DNA of 64,000 bases, taken from contig NZ_DS022278.1 of assembly GCF_000153725.1 (NCBI RefSeq), positions 101,798 to 165,797 of the forward strand. Direction: 5' to 3'. Every line of letters starts with the position of its first letter. Position 1 is the stretch's first letter. Position numbers and translations under genes: made by a program. This document shows, in pieces, positions 32,756 through 41,546 of the stretch. The notes below the pieces were generated by a model. That model saw only the letters and a program-made list of their open reading frames with translations. It had not been told where the DNA came from and made no database searches. The stretch comes from Salipiger bermudensis HTCC2601 (GTDB lineage Bacteria > Pseudomonadota > Alphaproteobacteria > Rhodobacterales > Rhodobacteraceae).

Positions 32756-33120
32756 TCTGATCCTCCGCAAAAATAGTGAATCGCAACGATAATACCCAAA
32801 TGTCGCTAAACGCATGAGGCGGAGGGGTCAAGCAGAAGTCGGGATGCGACCCGCGTTTGGCATGCAGCGGGCGGCGTTGTGCGATGACCGTGCGACGTCT
32901 GCCGTGGCGCCATCAGCATTCGCCGCGGGGCATCACACACCCTCCAAGTGTCGGGATACGCTTGGCGATGCGCTTCGGACAGAATGCAGGTGACGGTTAG
33001 CGCGCTCCAGACGACGGGAGGCAGTCTCGCGTATGTCGTTCTGCGGGTGACGCGAGCCGGTTAGCACGCAGCAAAACCCGTCTTGCGGGGTGCAAGAGAC
33101 GGGGCGCGAAAGACGCGATG

Positions 33121-33143
33121 CGCGATGCGGAGACCGCATCGCG
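33121..33143. other. Candidate oriT hairpin
   Basis: CGCGATGCGG (33121-33130), three-base loop AGA, CCGCATCGCG (33134-33143): a perfect 10-bp inverted repeat, preceded by a direct repeat of GCGATG. It lies in the 550-bp non-coding region between the divergent VirC1-like and MobC genes, the usual place of oriT. No consensus nic sequence was identified, so the nick position is unknown. Confidence 0.4.
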
Positions 33144-33185
33144 TGGTGCAATGAGCGCGACGCGCGATCCATTTGACAAAGGACG

Positions 33186-33273
33186 GAAAATCGCCCCTGC
33201 AGGGCGATTTTCTACATTGAGTACAAGCCCTTATGGTCGACTCCACTTGCGTTGGGAGTCGGCGGGCTTGTAC
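33186..33273 (+). promoter_or_regulatory. Two strong hairpins in the mobC leader
   Basis: GAAAATCGCCC (33186-33196)/GGGCGATTTTC (33202-33212) around a 5-nt loop. A nested stem follows: GTACAAGCCC (33221-33230)/GGGCTTGTAC (33264-33273) enclosing CGACTCC (33238-33244)/GGAGTCG (33255-33261). They could be relaxosome-protein sites, a leader RNA or part of oriT. MobC starts 35 nt downstream. Confidence 0.5.
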
Positions 33274-33307
33274 GAAGTTGGCAAGAAATAGGAACGTTAA
33301 CTTCAAA

Positions 33308-33895
33308 ATGCCCCGCCGCCGCAGACTGTCAGTGATCGAACGATCGACCATCTCCCAAGAGCGCCGGAACGGCGTCTCCGCGGTGTCGTTGGCAGCCCGC
33401 TACGATGTCAGCCTGAAGACGATCTACAACGTGGTGAACCACTGGGATGAGCGTCAGACAGCGAACGGCAGCCGATCGCGGGTTGTGGGGATCCGGGTCT
33501 CGGACGACGACCTGCGCCGGTTCGACGCGGCGCTGTCGCGGCGCGGGATTGCGCACCGCTCGGATGCCATGCGCCGCCTGATGCTGGCGGCCGAAGGTGT
33601 TTTCCTGCCCGACGACGAGATGTGTGACGAGTTGCGCAACCTCGGCGCCGCGCTCAACCGGGTCGGCAACAACGTGAACCAGATCGCGCGACGTCTGAAC
33701 GAGGCCAAGGTGCGGGGCGAGAGACTGTCCTACCCGGCCTCAAGTCACCGTGACGTCCGCGCCCTTGCGGGTCTGGTCTTCGATCTGGCCGACCAGGTCC
33801 AGGAGATGTCGCGTGCGCGGCGCAGCGTGCTGGACCTTGAGATCAGCTCTGCCCTGGCGGGCCTCGCCGAGAGGAATGAGAATGGCGCGGAGTGA
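33308..33895 (+). CDS. mobC: MobC-like relaxosome accessory protein
   Basis: 195 residues from ATG 33308. The N-terminus (VIERSTISQERRNGVSAVSLAARYDVSLKTIYNVV) is a helix-turn-helix resembling transposase-type HTH. The middle (VVGIRVSDDDLRRFDAALSRRGIAHRSDAMRRLML) is a ribbon-helix-helix. The C-terminus carries the MobC signature ELRNLGAALNRVGNNVNQIARRLNEAK. MobC proteins bind oriT and open the DNA for the relaxase. The extra HTH makes this longer than classical MobC (about 110-130). The gene overlaps the relaxase start, so the two are co-translated. Confidence 0.85.
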   Translation: MPRRRRLSVIERSTISQERRNGVSAVSLAARYDVSLKTIYNVVNHWDERQTANGSRSRVVGIRVSDDDLRRFDAALSRRGIAHRSDAMRRLMLAAEGVFLPDDEMCDELRNLGAALNRVGNNVNQIARRLNEAKVRGERLSYPASSHRDVRALAGLVFDLADQVQEMSRARRSVLDLEISSALAGLAERNENGAE

Positions 33896-36230
33896 CCGGG
33901 TCCGTGGCATCGACCCGGCGCTATTTGACCGCGGCTGGAGCCGAGTTTCGGGATCCTGGCAGGGGCTTTCCAGGGGCGCGCAGATGGTTCGGGCCGCGCG
34001 CGGCTATTCGCCAGCGATCTTCAAGGCTATCTCGAAAGGGGGCTGTCACACCGGGGCGCAGCTACGGGCTCAGCTCACATATCTCACAACAAAGTCGACC
34101 CATATCCTCGACAGTCGCGGCACCCATGACGGGAAGAAGCAGCTCTCGGAAGCCGAGATCAACCGAGTGGCGCGGCGGTTCGAGAACCAGTGGAACGAGC
34201 GCTACAGCCCCAAGCTTGGCCATACGTCGCATCTGCTGATGGCATTCCCGGTTGGGACCAGGGGTGAAGAGGTGCGCGATATCACCCAGGCGGTCTGCGA
34301 GAAGTTCTTTCAAGGTGAGGGGTCGCAATTCGACTATATTGCTGCAATACACCAAGATCGCGCGCATCCACATGCGCATATTGTTCTGAACCGCCGCAGC
34401 AAGGATGGCGAAATGTTCTTTCTCGGGAAGGATCATCACTTCAACTACGACGCCTTTCGCGAGGCGATGGTCGAGGCGGCCCGGGTTCATGGGATCCGCC
34501 TTGAGGCGACGCGTCGTCTGGATCGCGGCGTCACGACCTACCGCGCCGAGATCGATGAAATCTACAAGGCTCGCGACGAAGGTCGTCCCCCAGTTGAGCG
34601 CCAGAGAACCGGCGCGGACCTGGGGGCCGCTCTGGAAACCGTCAGGCACAAGGCGTTGATCTACCGTGGGCTCGCGGCGGAGGCGTCACGTTCGAATTTC
34701 GACGACGTGGCCGAAGCGCTCGAGCGGGCCAGCACCATCCTTGCCAGTGGCGGTCAGATGCAAGCTGACGGAGCCATCTACATGTCCCAAGACGAAGCAG
34801 CGTTCGACACGCTGATCACCGAGTTTTCTCAGAACATTCGCCAGATCGAGGCGGCGATCGACAGGGCGCCGGCGGCCGAGAGGCCGGTGATCGAGCGCAA
34901 GCTGACCGACGTTCTGGCCTCGGTCGCGCATTTGAACCCGCTCGGGGATCGCTCCGCCGCCCTGGTCGATGCTCCGTCCCGGGACGGCATCTATGCAAGG
35001 CCAAACGCCAGTGAAGATCACCTCGCGCGTCTTGACGATGGAGAGGTGGCACCAAAGCTGGCCGAAGCGTTGCAAGGCACGGGCATCGATGCCGAGGCTG
35101 TGGCCGCGCGCCTGCGGGAGGGGGCAGGCAATGCCGCATTGGAGCGCCAGTGGCTGGCACAGGATCTGCAGGGGATTGCCAAAGCAAGCGACCTCGATCT
35201 GGAGAAATCTGCGGACCGGGAAGACGCGCTCGACCGGCTGGAAGCCGTGCATGTTCGGCTGGGCGATGTTTTGACCGATGTACGCGTCCTGCGCGCGCCA
35301 ACCGAGGTCGACGAGGTGGATGACGCTGAGGCAGCGCTTGGTGAACGGTTGACGACACCTGGGAGTGATCTCGCGCAAGATGGGTCCGACATCTTTGCCC
35401 CATCGGAGCGGCAGGCGTTCAGAGCGCTGGTGGCGCAGTTCCGCCGGACGGATTTCGATCATCCGTTCTTCGACGACCCGTCCGTCCGGCGGGCAGGTGC
35501 CGTGGAGGTTGAAGAGGCCCGCGCCGCGTTCGACGTCTACGCGCAGAAATCGCCGCAACATGCCGAACTGGCCTCAATGGCCTGGGAACAGATCACCGAC
35601 AGTCGAATGCCGCCGCAATATGCGGTATCCGAGCAGGACCGCACGCTTCATGCTGGCGACATGGACCTCGCCTTGCGGGATCCTTCGGATCATCTCGGTC
35701 CGATTGCCGAAGAGCTCCGCACCCTCGCCCGCTATCGCACGGAGATGCCGGATGATGAATTCGGGAAGGCCGTCCAGGACGAAATCAATCACCTTCGTTC
35801 GCTAGGCGCGTCGCGTGCCTATATCAGCGAGCGCAGTTTCGAGATCGAGGACCAGGCGCGACAAGACTACGCCGAGCGCCGGTATCTGGAAGAGACAGCG
35901 CCAACCGTCATGGCCTTTGTGCGAAACGCCGACGTCGAGGGCCCGCTCTCCGAGTCAGAGCAGCAGGACATCGTCCGGCAGATAAACGAGCGACTAAGCC
36001 ACGACGCAATCGACGCGCTGCGGGCCGGTAACGCGGACGTCCTGGACACATTCACCGAGGATCCGCTGCGCCAGCTGGAACTCGCCAAGACCTATCTCCA
36101 GAGCAGCGAGGTCACTGCGCACGGCCCGGCGATGGAGCGCGTTCTCGATGCATTGGCGGAAGAACAGATAGAGGCGCAGCGCGCACGCCACGCTGCGGCA
36201 GATGGCGAGAAGGGGATCACCCATGGATAA
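33876..36230 (+). CDS. VirD2/MobP-type relaxase
   Basis: About 784 residues; two in-frame starts (33876, 33882) both lie inside the end of mobC. Counting from 33882, the relaxase domain spans about 50-240. Candidate nucleophile Tyr67 is in QLRAQLTYLTTKSTHIL, and the three-His metal motif is AAIHQDRAHPHAHIVLNRR (His157, 162, 164, 166), as in MOBP/VirD2-like enzymes. It nicks oriT and pilots the strand into the recipient. The C-terminal 500 residues are acidic, helical and repetitive in composition and serve as an unknown extension. The stop overlaps the coupling-protein start (ATGGATAA). Confidence 0.88.
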   Translation: MRMARSDRVRGIDPALFDRGWSRVSGSWQGLSRGAQMVRAARGYSPAIFKAISKGGCHTGAQLRAQLTYLTTKSTHILDSRGTHDGKKQLSEAEINRVARRFENQWNERYSPKLGHTSHLLMAFPVGTRGEEVRDITQAVCEKFFQGEGSQFDYIAAIHQDRAHPHAHIVLNRRSKDGEMFFLGKDHHFNYDAFREAMVEAARVHGIRLEATRRLDRGVTTYRAEIDEIYKARDEGRPPVERQRTGADLGAALETVRHKALIYRGLAAEASRSNFDDVAEALERASTILASGGQMQADGAIYMSQDEAAFDTLITEFSQNIRQIEAAIDRAPAAERPVIERKLTDVLASVAHLNPLGDRSAALVDAPSRDGIYARPNASEDHLARLDDGEVAPKLAEALQGTGIDAEAVAARLREGAGNAALERQWLAQDLQGIAKASDLDLEKSADREDALDRLEAVHVRLGDVLTDVRVLRAPTEVDEVDDAEAALGERLTTPGSDLAQDGSDIFAPSERQAFRALVAQFRRTDFDHPFFDDPSVRRAGAVEVEEARAAFDVYAQKSPQHAELASMAWEQITDSRMPPQYAVSEQDRTLHAGDMDLALRDPSDHLGPIAEELRTLARYRTEMPDDEFGKAVQDEINHLRSLGASRAYISERSFEIEDQARQDYAERRYLEETAPTVMAFVRNADVEGPLSESEQQDIVRQINERLSHDAIDALRAGNADVLDTFTEDPLRQLELAKTYLQSSEVTAHGPAMERVLDALAEEQIEAQRARHAAADGEKGITHG

Positions 36231-38178
36231 AGGCAAGATTGCCTTAGGAGTGTTGAGCCTCGTGCTGGTCGGTCTCGCCATGGGCTATGTCGTGGCGACC
36301 GGCTTTGTCATGTTCCGCTATGGGCTTTCTCCCACCCGTTTCGACGTCACCCTGCTTGCCCGCGAATATCGGGGTCTGTCTCAGTCTGCACCGAAAGACT
36401 TCCTCTGGGTGAACCTCATCCTTGGCAGCTTCGGCCTGGCATCGCTGATGCTGAGCGTCACGCTTCTGGGGGATGCATTGACCCGCTTCGGGACGACGCA
36501 TTGGCAGACCCGCAGCGAGATGAACAGGAACGGTTTCTTTGCCAAGCCCGACGGTGGCTTCCTTCTGGGCAAGCTCGGCTCCCCGAAATCCAAGCGCCCG
36601 TTCCTAGTCTCAAAAACCTTCCCCCACGCGCTGATCGTGGCGCCTACAGGCCGGGGCAAGGGCGTGGGGTTCGTGATCCCGAACCTGCTGACCTACAAGG
36701 GCTCCGCCGTGGTGCTCGACGTGAAAGGCGAGAACTTCCGCGAGACCTCGCGCTTCCGCGCCAGCATGGGGGACAAGGTTTTCCGCTTCGCGCCGACCGA
36801 CTGGGACCGACCAACACATCGCTATAATCCGCTGGCGCGCATTGCTGCCATGACCAACCCCGACCGGCAGCAGATGGAGCTTAAACTCACCGCGAAGCTC
36901 TTCCTGCAGACCGACAACGAAAAGCTGAGCGGCCTTCTCGCAGGCGGTATCGACTTGTTCGTGGCGGCCGGTCTTCTGGCCTTCGAGCGCGGCGTGCCGA
37001 CCATCGGCGAGATCTACCGCATCACCGCCTCGGGGGGCGACAAGCAGAAGGAATATCTGAAGCGTTCGCAGGAGGTGAAGAACACCTCGGCCAAACTGAT
37101 CTTCGAGCGTATGGCCTCGACCAACAACGACACCCTCACCTCCTACCTCTCGCTTCTCATGACATCGGGTCTCGACACCTGGGACAACCGCGCGATCGAC
37201 GCGGCCACCGCGACCTCTGACTTTTCCTTCCGGGATATCCGCCGTCGCCCACATGCGATCTATCTTGCGGTCGAATCCGAGATGATCCGCCCGCTTGCCC
37301 CGCTGATCCGCCTCTTCTTCTCGGACCTGATCGCCTCGCTGCAAGCACAGGAACCCGGCGATGACGAGCCCTGGCCGGTGATGATCATGCTCGACGAGTT
37401 TGACCGGCTCGGGAAAATGCCAATCGTCGCCGAAAGCATAAAGACGCTGCGCTCCTTCGGCGGCAACCTCGCCATCGTGACCCAGACGATCCCGGCGCTG
37501 GACGAGATCTATGGTGAAAACACCCGCAGGTCGCTGCAGGGCGGCGCCGGGGTAAAGCTCTACCTCACCCCGTCCGAGCAGAAGACCATCGAGGAATTGA
37601 GCCAGGCTGTCGGCAAGACCACCAAGCGTGTGGTGACCCGCTCCCGTGCTGTTGGACGCAATCCATTCGAAGGGCGCAGCGTCTCGGAGAGGACAGAAGA
37701 TACCCCGCTCCTGACCGAGGATGAGGCCCGACGCATGGACCTCGACGAGGTCATCCTCGTGATCGACGCGCAGATGCCGATCCGGGCAAGAAGGGTGAAG
37801 TATTTCGAGGACCCGGCGTTGAAGGTTCTGCACGCCTGTCAATCGGGAAGCTTCCCATATCCGGACGAGGACGGCCTGCGGCGGGATCGGCAGATGTCTG
37901 AGACCCGGGAAACGGTGGAGAGGTTGAAGCAAGAACTGCAGGAAGTGCGGGCGGCTGCGGGACCGCGGGAAGTCGGCCACAATGTGCCTAACGCATCGAA
38001 AACTGACCCTGTCAGCGCAGCGAAGGCCCGCGGCCGCGCGGCTCGTGCTGCTGCAAGCGGAGGTGGCCAAGGTCAACTGTCGCTTGATGTTGAGGGCCTA
38101 GGTATCACGAACACAGACCGGACAACGCTTGCTTCGGCAGTTCAGACAACGAGAGCTATCATCGCGGAGCACGGATGA
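36223..38178 (+). CDS. Type IV coupling protein (VirD4/TraG family)
   Basis: 651 residues from ATG 36223. Two N-terminal membrane segments (about 8-34 and 62-86) anchor the protein. The ATPase has Walker A VAPTGRGKGVGFVIPNLLTY (about 139-158) and Walker B VMIMLDEFDRLGKMP. The motif IVTQTIPALDEIYGENTRRSLQGGAGVKLYLTPSEQ is typical of TraG/VirD4. It brings the relaxase-DNA complex to the type IV secretion channel. No virB genes are in the window, so they must lie elsewhere or the plasmid is mobilised by others. The C-terminal 100 residues are charged and probably disordered. Confidence 0.92.
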   Translation: MDKGKIALGVLSLVLVGLAMGYVVATGFVMFRYGLSPTRFDVTLLAREYRGLSQSAPKDFLWVNLILGSFGLASLMLSVTLLGDALTRFGTTHWQTRSEMNRNGFFAKPDGGFLLGKLGSPKSKRPFLVSKTFPHALIVAPTGRGKGVGFVIPNLLTYKGSAVVLDVKGENFRETSRFRASMGDKVFRFAPTDWDRPTHRYNPLARIAAMTNPDRQQMELKLTAKLFLQTDNEKLSGLLAGGIDLFVAAGLLAFERGVPTIGEIYRITASGGDKQKEYLKRSQEVKNTSAKLIFERMASTNNDTLTSYLSLLMTSGLDTWDNRAIDAATATSDFSFRDIRRRPHAIYLAVESEMIRPLAPLIRLFFSDLIASLQAQEPGDDEPWPVMIMLDEFDRLGKMPIVAESIKTLRSFGGNLAIVTQTIPALDEIYGENTRRSLQGGAGVKLYLTPSEQKTIEELSQAVGKTTKRVVTRSRAVGRNPFEGRSVSERTEDTPLLTEDEARRMDLDEVILVIDAQMPIRARRVKYFEDPALKVLHACQSGSFPYPDEDGLRRDRQMSETRETVERLKQELQEVRAAAGPREVGHNVPNASKTDPVSAAKARGRAARAAASGGGQGQLSLDVEGLGITNTDRTTLASAVQTTRAIIAEHG

Positions 38179-38298
38179 GTTTCGCAGGAGTTGACGTTCA
38201 TTCTCCTCGCGGCGAATGTAACTGAAGAGCCCAGACTCACCGATGCTGCGGGGCGCGCGAATGTCGGCTTTCGTCCGGCGCGTCGCACCATGATGGAG

Positions 38299-39150
38299 TT
38301 AGTCAGCTTCCACCAAGTCACTCCGGGCATCGCGGATGATCATCCACGACGAATGCAGGAAAAGCCCCGCGATCGCGAACGCGACGATCAGGTCGGGCCA
38401 TGCACTGCCAAGCCACGCGACCAGCCCGGCGGCGATGACCACGGCGAGGTTGCCGATGGCGTCGTTGCGAGAGAACAGCCAGACGGCTCGCATATTGGCA
38501 TCACCCTTGCGGTGCTTTAGCAGCGGCAGCACCGCGAGGATGTTTACGATCAGCGCACCTACCGCGAAGGCTCCCATCAACCCGGCTTCTGGCGTGGTCT
38601 GGTTGAGGACACGCCAGAGCGTGCTGCCGACAACGCCAAGGCCCAGAAGGCCCAGAAACACGCCTTGGATCATCGCCGACCGCGCCCGCCATGTCAGGCT
38701 CCAGCCGATGGCGAGCAGGCCCAGAAACGTGATCGCACCATCGCCCAGAAAATCGAGCGCGTCTGCCTTCAGCGCCTGCGAACCGGACAAGAACCCGCCG
38801 AACATTTCGACCACGCCGTATCCGAGATTGAGCGCGACCACGATCCAGAGCGCGCGGCGATAGCTCGGGTCCTTGTAGGCCGGATCGGACGATGTATCGC
38901 CGTCCTCGATCTTCTCGAAACCGTAGCCGGTCGCGTCGAGCGCGGGCCGCACTTTCGGCAGATCGCCGTCCGCGATCCGCAATGTCATGATGTGGGTGGC
39001 GGCGGACACTTTCACGTCGCCTTCGGCCACGCCCGCAGACCGGGCCGCGCGCTCGATCTCGGCGGCATCTTTCGCGCAGTCCATGCCTTGCACCCGCATT
39101 CGGATCGGGGAGGAGGCTGTCGCCAACTTGCTGTTATCGGGCTGGCTCAT
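38299..39150 (-). CDS. Cation diffusion facilitator with N-terminal HMA-like domain
   Basis: 283 residues. An HMA-like domain (MRVQGMDCAKDAAEIERAARSAGVAEGDV) is at about 18-80; only one Cys of the usual GMxCxxC is present. Membrane segments follow at about 100-120 (ALWIVVALNLGYGVVEMFGGFLSG), 130-150, 160-180, 190-210, 225-245 and 250-270. The CDF metal site residues appear in ALKADALDFLGDGAIT and FSRNDAIGNLAVV (Asp-x3-Asp patterns). It should export Zn2+, Cd2+ or Co2+ by proton exchange. The divergent ArsR gene 63 bp away is its likely regulator. Confidence 0.88.
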   Translation of the reverse strand: MSQPDNSKLATASSPIRMRVQGMDCAKDAAEIERAARSAGVAEGDVKVSAATHIMTLRIADGDLPKVRPALDATGYGFEKIEDGDTSSDPAYKDPSYRRALWIVVALNLGYGVVEMFGGFLSGSQALKADALDFLGDGAITFLGLLAIGWSLTWRARSAMIQGVFLGLLGLGVVGSTLWRVLNQTTPEAGLMGAFAVGALIVNILAVLPLLKHRKGDANMRAVWLFSRNDAIGNLAVVIAAGLVAWLGSAWPDLIVAFAIAGLFLHSSWMIIRDARSDLVEAD

Positions 39151-39196
39151 GTGCGATCCTTTTTGTGGTGGCGGGCGAAAAGGTACGCTGCTAACG

Positions 39197-39214
39197 TATC
39201 AGTGGATAATGATA
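39197..39214. promoter_or_regulatory. Operator-like repeat between the CDF and ArsR genes
   Basis: TATCA (39197-39201), eight-base spacer, TGATA (39210-39214), within the 63-bp divergent intergenic region and touching the ArsR start codon. AT-rich imperfect repeats of this kind bind SmtB/CadC/CmtR-type repressors. Confidence 0.4.
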
Positions 39215-39564
39215 TGACAGCGCAAAACATTCAAGACGATCTTTCGGCACCCGATACACTGGAACTGCGGGCAAAGCTCTTCCGGGGCCTAAGCGATCCC
39301 AGCCGTCTGACGATCCTCGATGCGCTGGTGTCGGACGAACGCAACGTGCAGGAAATCGTCGGGCATACGGGTTTGGGTCAGCCCAACGTCTCGAACCATC
39401 TGCGCTGTCTGCTGGAATGCGGGCTGGTCAGTCGCCGCAGCAAAGGCCGCTTCGTTCGGTATCGTCTGGCGGACAGGCGGGTCGCCGATCTCATCCGTGA
39501 TGCAGATCAGCTACTTGCCTCGACAGCCAACGGAGTTGATGCCTGCCAAAGCTATACGGACTAA
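39214..39564 (+). CDS. ArsR/SmtB-family metal-sensing repressor
   Basis: 116 residues from ATG 39214. A single winged helix: LRAKLFRGLSDPSRLTILDALV, NVQEIVGHTGLGQPNVSNHLRCLLECGLVSRRSKGRFVRYRLADRRVADLIRDAD. The recognition helix is QPNVSNHL. A Cys in the recognition-helix segment (HLRCLLECGLV) and Cys near the C-terminus (GVDACQSYTD) are the CmtR-like arrangement for Cd/Pb sensing. It probably represses the divergent cation transporter and itself. Confidence 0.88.
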   Translation: MTAQNIQDDLSAPDTLELRAKLFRGLSDPSRLTILDALVSDERNVQEIVGHTGLGQPNVSNHLRCLLECGLVSRRSKGRFVRYRLADRRVADLIRDADQLLASTANGVDACQSYTD

Positions 39565-39855
39565 CCGGCGCGACCTGCTGCAATGTCCTATCGGTGCGCC
39601 AAACCTGAAGCAGCCATCTGCGCATCCGCAGCGAATGCACCCTTTGTCCGCATTGCCAACCTTTTTCCTCTGAAAATGCTGCGCGATGGACAAATGGCCG
39701 GTCTAATAAAGCTGCACCGCGGCGATCGGCAAGCGATTGAACTGCAGGTCTGGGCCGGCTTAGCGTCTTTGCCCCTTGAGCGAGTTTTCATCAGGTATTC
39801 ACACCATTACTGTCAGTATCATGATGCTCAACCTTGAAGGGTGCCGATTTTGGAC

Positions 39856-40194
39856 ATGAACCACGAACTTACCAAGCGGCACGTCGACGCCCTGCGAAAG
39901 CTACGCGAGGAATGCGACTATGAGGATTCTAGATGTGGCGGCGAGCTAGTATTTGTACTTCGCAACAAGCTGTCGCCCGGGATCGGTGACAAAACGCTTT
40001 CGGATCTTGAGGGTTGGAGGTTGATTGAGGCTGGCACCAACAAGTGGTTCGGGACCCTTGGATATCGCATCACGGAGCTCGGCCGACACGAGCTCGCAGG
40101 CTTTCAGCAGAAGCGGCCGAAACCAAAAACCATGGACAAGCTGCGGCCCCTGCCGTCTCGTCTAGGTAAATCAAAGGGGCGGTTTGAGAGATAG
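39856..40194 (+). CDS. Small hypothetical protein, winged-helix-like
   Basis: 112 residues from ATG 39856; a GTG at 39841 could add five. MNHELTKRHVDALRKLREECDYEDSRCGGELVFVLRNKL, then KTLSDLEGWRLIEAGTNKWFGTLGYRITELGRHELAGF, has the helix-wing pattern of small wHTH proteins (Leu-x-Glu-x-Gly-Leu-Ile, then Tyr-Arg-Ile-Thr-Glu-x-Gly-Arg). The basic tail is disordered. No partner gene is obvious. The 276 bp before it (39565-39840) shows no convincing gene. Confidence 0.5.
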   Translation: MNHELTKRHVDALRKLREECDYEDSRCGGELVFVLRNKLSPGIGDKTLSDLEGWRLIEAGTNKWFGTLGYRITELGRHELAGFQQKRPKPKTMDKLRPLPSRLGKSKGRFER

Positions 40195-40635
40195 CGATCT
40201 GACGCATATTGGCTTTCAATCCGATAGCCAGTGATTGGCTGGCTTTGGGGAGTTGCACTGCAGCGACTGACCAAGCGACGTAAGTCCGCAATGGGGCCGA
40301 AATGGATCTGAGTCTGGATGAAGGACCTCGTCTTGGGGTGATGCCGCCGTCATTGCGGCCTCGGCCCTGACCTGTTGCTTCGTGCCACGTGCACCGGATG
40401 ACCATTTCCGTCCCGACGCCGCTGCTCGGCATCGAGCTGCTCGGAGAGGCCGCACTCCCGGAACCCGCCGTTCGACTGCCGGCGCAGCAAGGCTTCGGCG
40501 GCAATGGTAGCTACACTTCAGACGAAGCGTTTGGACAAAAGGAAGTGTCGGTAGTCGCTGCGGTCCGACGGCGCGTCGTGCCGAACTAGAGCGGGTCCCC
40601 GCGCCACCCCCAAGCCCCTTGAGAGATTCATTTTT
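40195..40635. other. Non-coding stretch, nothing recognised
   Basis: Open frames occur on both strands but all have poor composition and no family likeness. The right end leads into the control region of the second AbiE pair. Confidence 0.45.
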
Positions 40636-40652
40636 GTCCATCCTTGATGGAC
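40636..40652. promoter_or_regulatory. Operator-like palindrome of AbiE copy 2
   Basis: GTCCATC (40636-40642), CTT, GATGGAC (40646-40652), a perfect inverted repeat 55 bp before the AbiEi start, flanked by a further GAGAT/ATCTC pair. AbiEi antitoxins repress by binding inverted repeats in this position. Confidence 0.55.
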
Positions 40653-40706
40653 CATCTCACAAATTCCTAAAGAAGCGAGTGGTGATCTCTTTAAAAATGC
40701 ATAATT

Positions 40707-41546
40707 ATGTCGCGCATGAGTGGACAAGAGCACGAAAAGCTAAAGAACCTTCTTGAGGCTGTCCCCGCAGGGTTCCTCGTAGACTCCCCCTGGCTTGAAC
40801 ACCATGGGGTAGGCCGGCGCTCATCCTACGCCTATGTCCAACGCGGTTGGCTGGAACGCCTTGACCGCGGCGTCTTCCGGCGCCCCGCACCAGGCAGAGC
40901 CACCACGAACACACTCGACTGGAAGACCTGCCTGCTCTCGCTCCAGCACATCATGCACTACCCTGTCCATATCGGCGGGGCGACGGCATTGGGCCTGCAA
41001 GGCTATGCGCACTATCTCTCACTCGGCGACAAGAGCACGGTCTGGCTCTACGGCGCGAAGATCCCCAACTGGCTCGAGAAACTGCCGCTCAACGCCGACC
41101 TGCGCACCCGCAACGTATCGCTGTTCTCCGATCCCGAGCTGGGTGTCGATGACGCACGACGTAATCCCGACGAGACGGCATCAACCCTGCCATGGGACTG
41201 GAAGCTGGTCATGTCCTCGCCGGAACGCGCGGTCTTCGAGGCGCTGGACGAGTTGCCGGATCAGGAGAGCTTTCACACCCTCGACATGACGTTTGAAAGC
41301 CTGACGACGTTGCGCCCGAGAACCCTCTCGGCACTGCTCAGCAGTTGCAAGAAGATCAAGGTCAAGCGCCTGTTCTTCGTCTTCGCCGACCGCCACGATC
41401 ATGCCTGGCGCAAGCGTCTCGATCCAAAAGACTTCGACCTCGGCAGCGGGGATCGCGCCTTGGTCAAAGGCGGCAAGATACACCCGCGCTACAGGATCAT
41501 GGTGCCCGACGAGTTTGCAAGAAAGGAACGTGGTCATGGCGCGTGA
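40707..41546 (+). CDS. AbiEi-type antitoxin/repressor (copy 2)
   Basis: 279 residues. The N-terminal winged helix (LKNLLEAVPAGFLVDSPWLEHHGVGRRSSYAYVQRGWLERLDRGVFRRP) and the C-terminal antitoxin domain (VKRLFFVFADRHDHAWRKRLDPKDFDLGSGDRAL, GGKIHPRYRIMVPDEF) match copy 1 closely. The main difference is an insertion around 150-165 (DDARRNPDETAST). It overlaps the toxin gene by 11 bases, as in copy 1. The upstream palindrome at 40636-40652 differs from the control region of copy 1, so the two may be regulated separately despite similar proteins. Confidence 0.9.
   Translation: MSRMSGQEHEKLKNLLEAVPAGFLVDSPWLEHHGVGRRSSYAYVQRGWLERLDRGVFRRPAPGRATTNTLDWKTCLLSLQHIMHYPVHIGGATALGLQGYAHYLSLGDKSTVWLYGAKIPNWLEKLPLNADLRTRNVSLFSDPELGVDDARRNPDETASTLPWDWKLVMSSPERAVFEALDELPDQESFHTLDMTFESLTTLRPRTLSALLSSCKKIKVKRLFFVFADRHDHAWRKRLDPKDFDLGSGDRALVKGGKIHPRYRIMVPDEFARKERGHGA

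Noticed and set aside
36610-38076. 488-codon minus-strand frame
   Set aside because: Lies entirely opposite the coupling-protein gene, whose Walker motifs are unmistakable.
39583-39837. 84-codon frame after the ArsR gene
   Set aside because: No recognisable family and no ribosome-binding site; treated as spacer.
40216-40641. 141-codon minus-strand frame in a gene-free stretch
   Set aside because: Composition (Arg/Ala/Ser-rich) is that of a random GC-rich frame; no motif, no ribosome-binding site.
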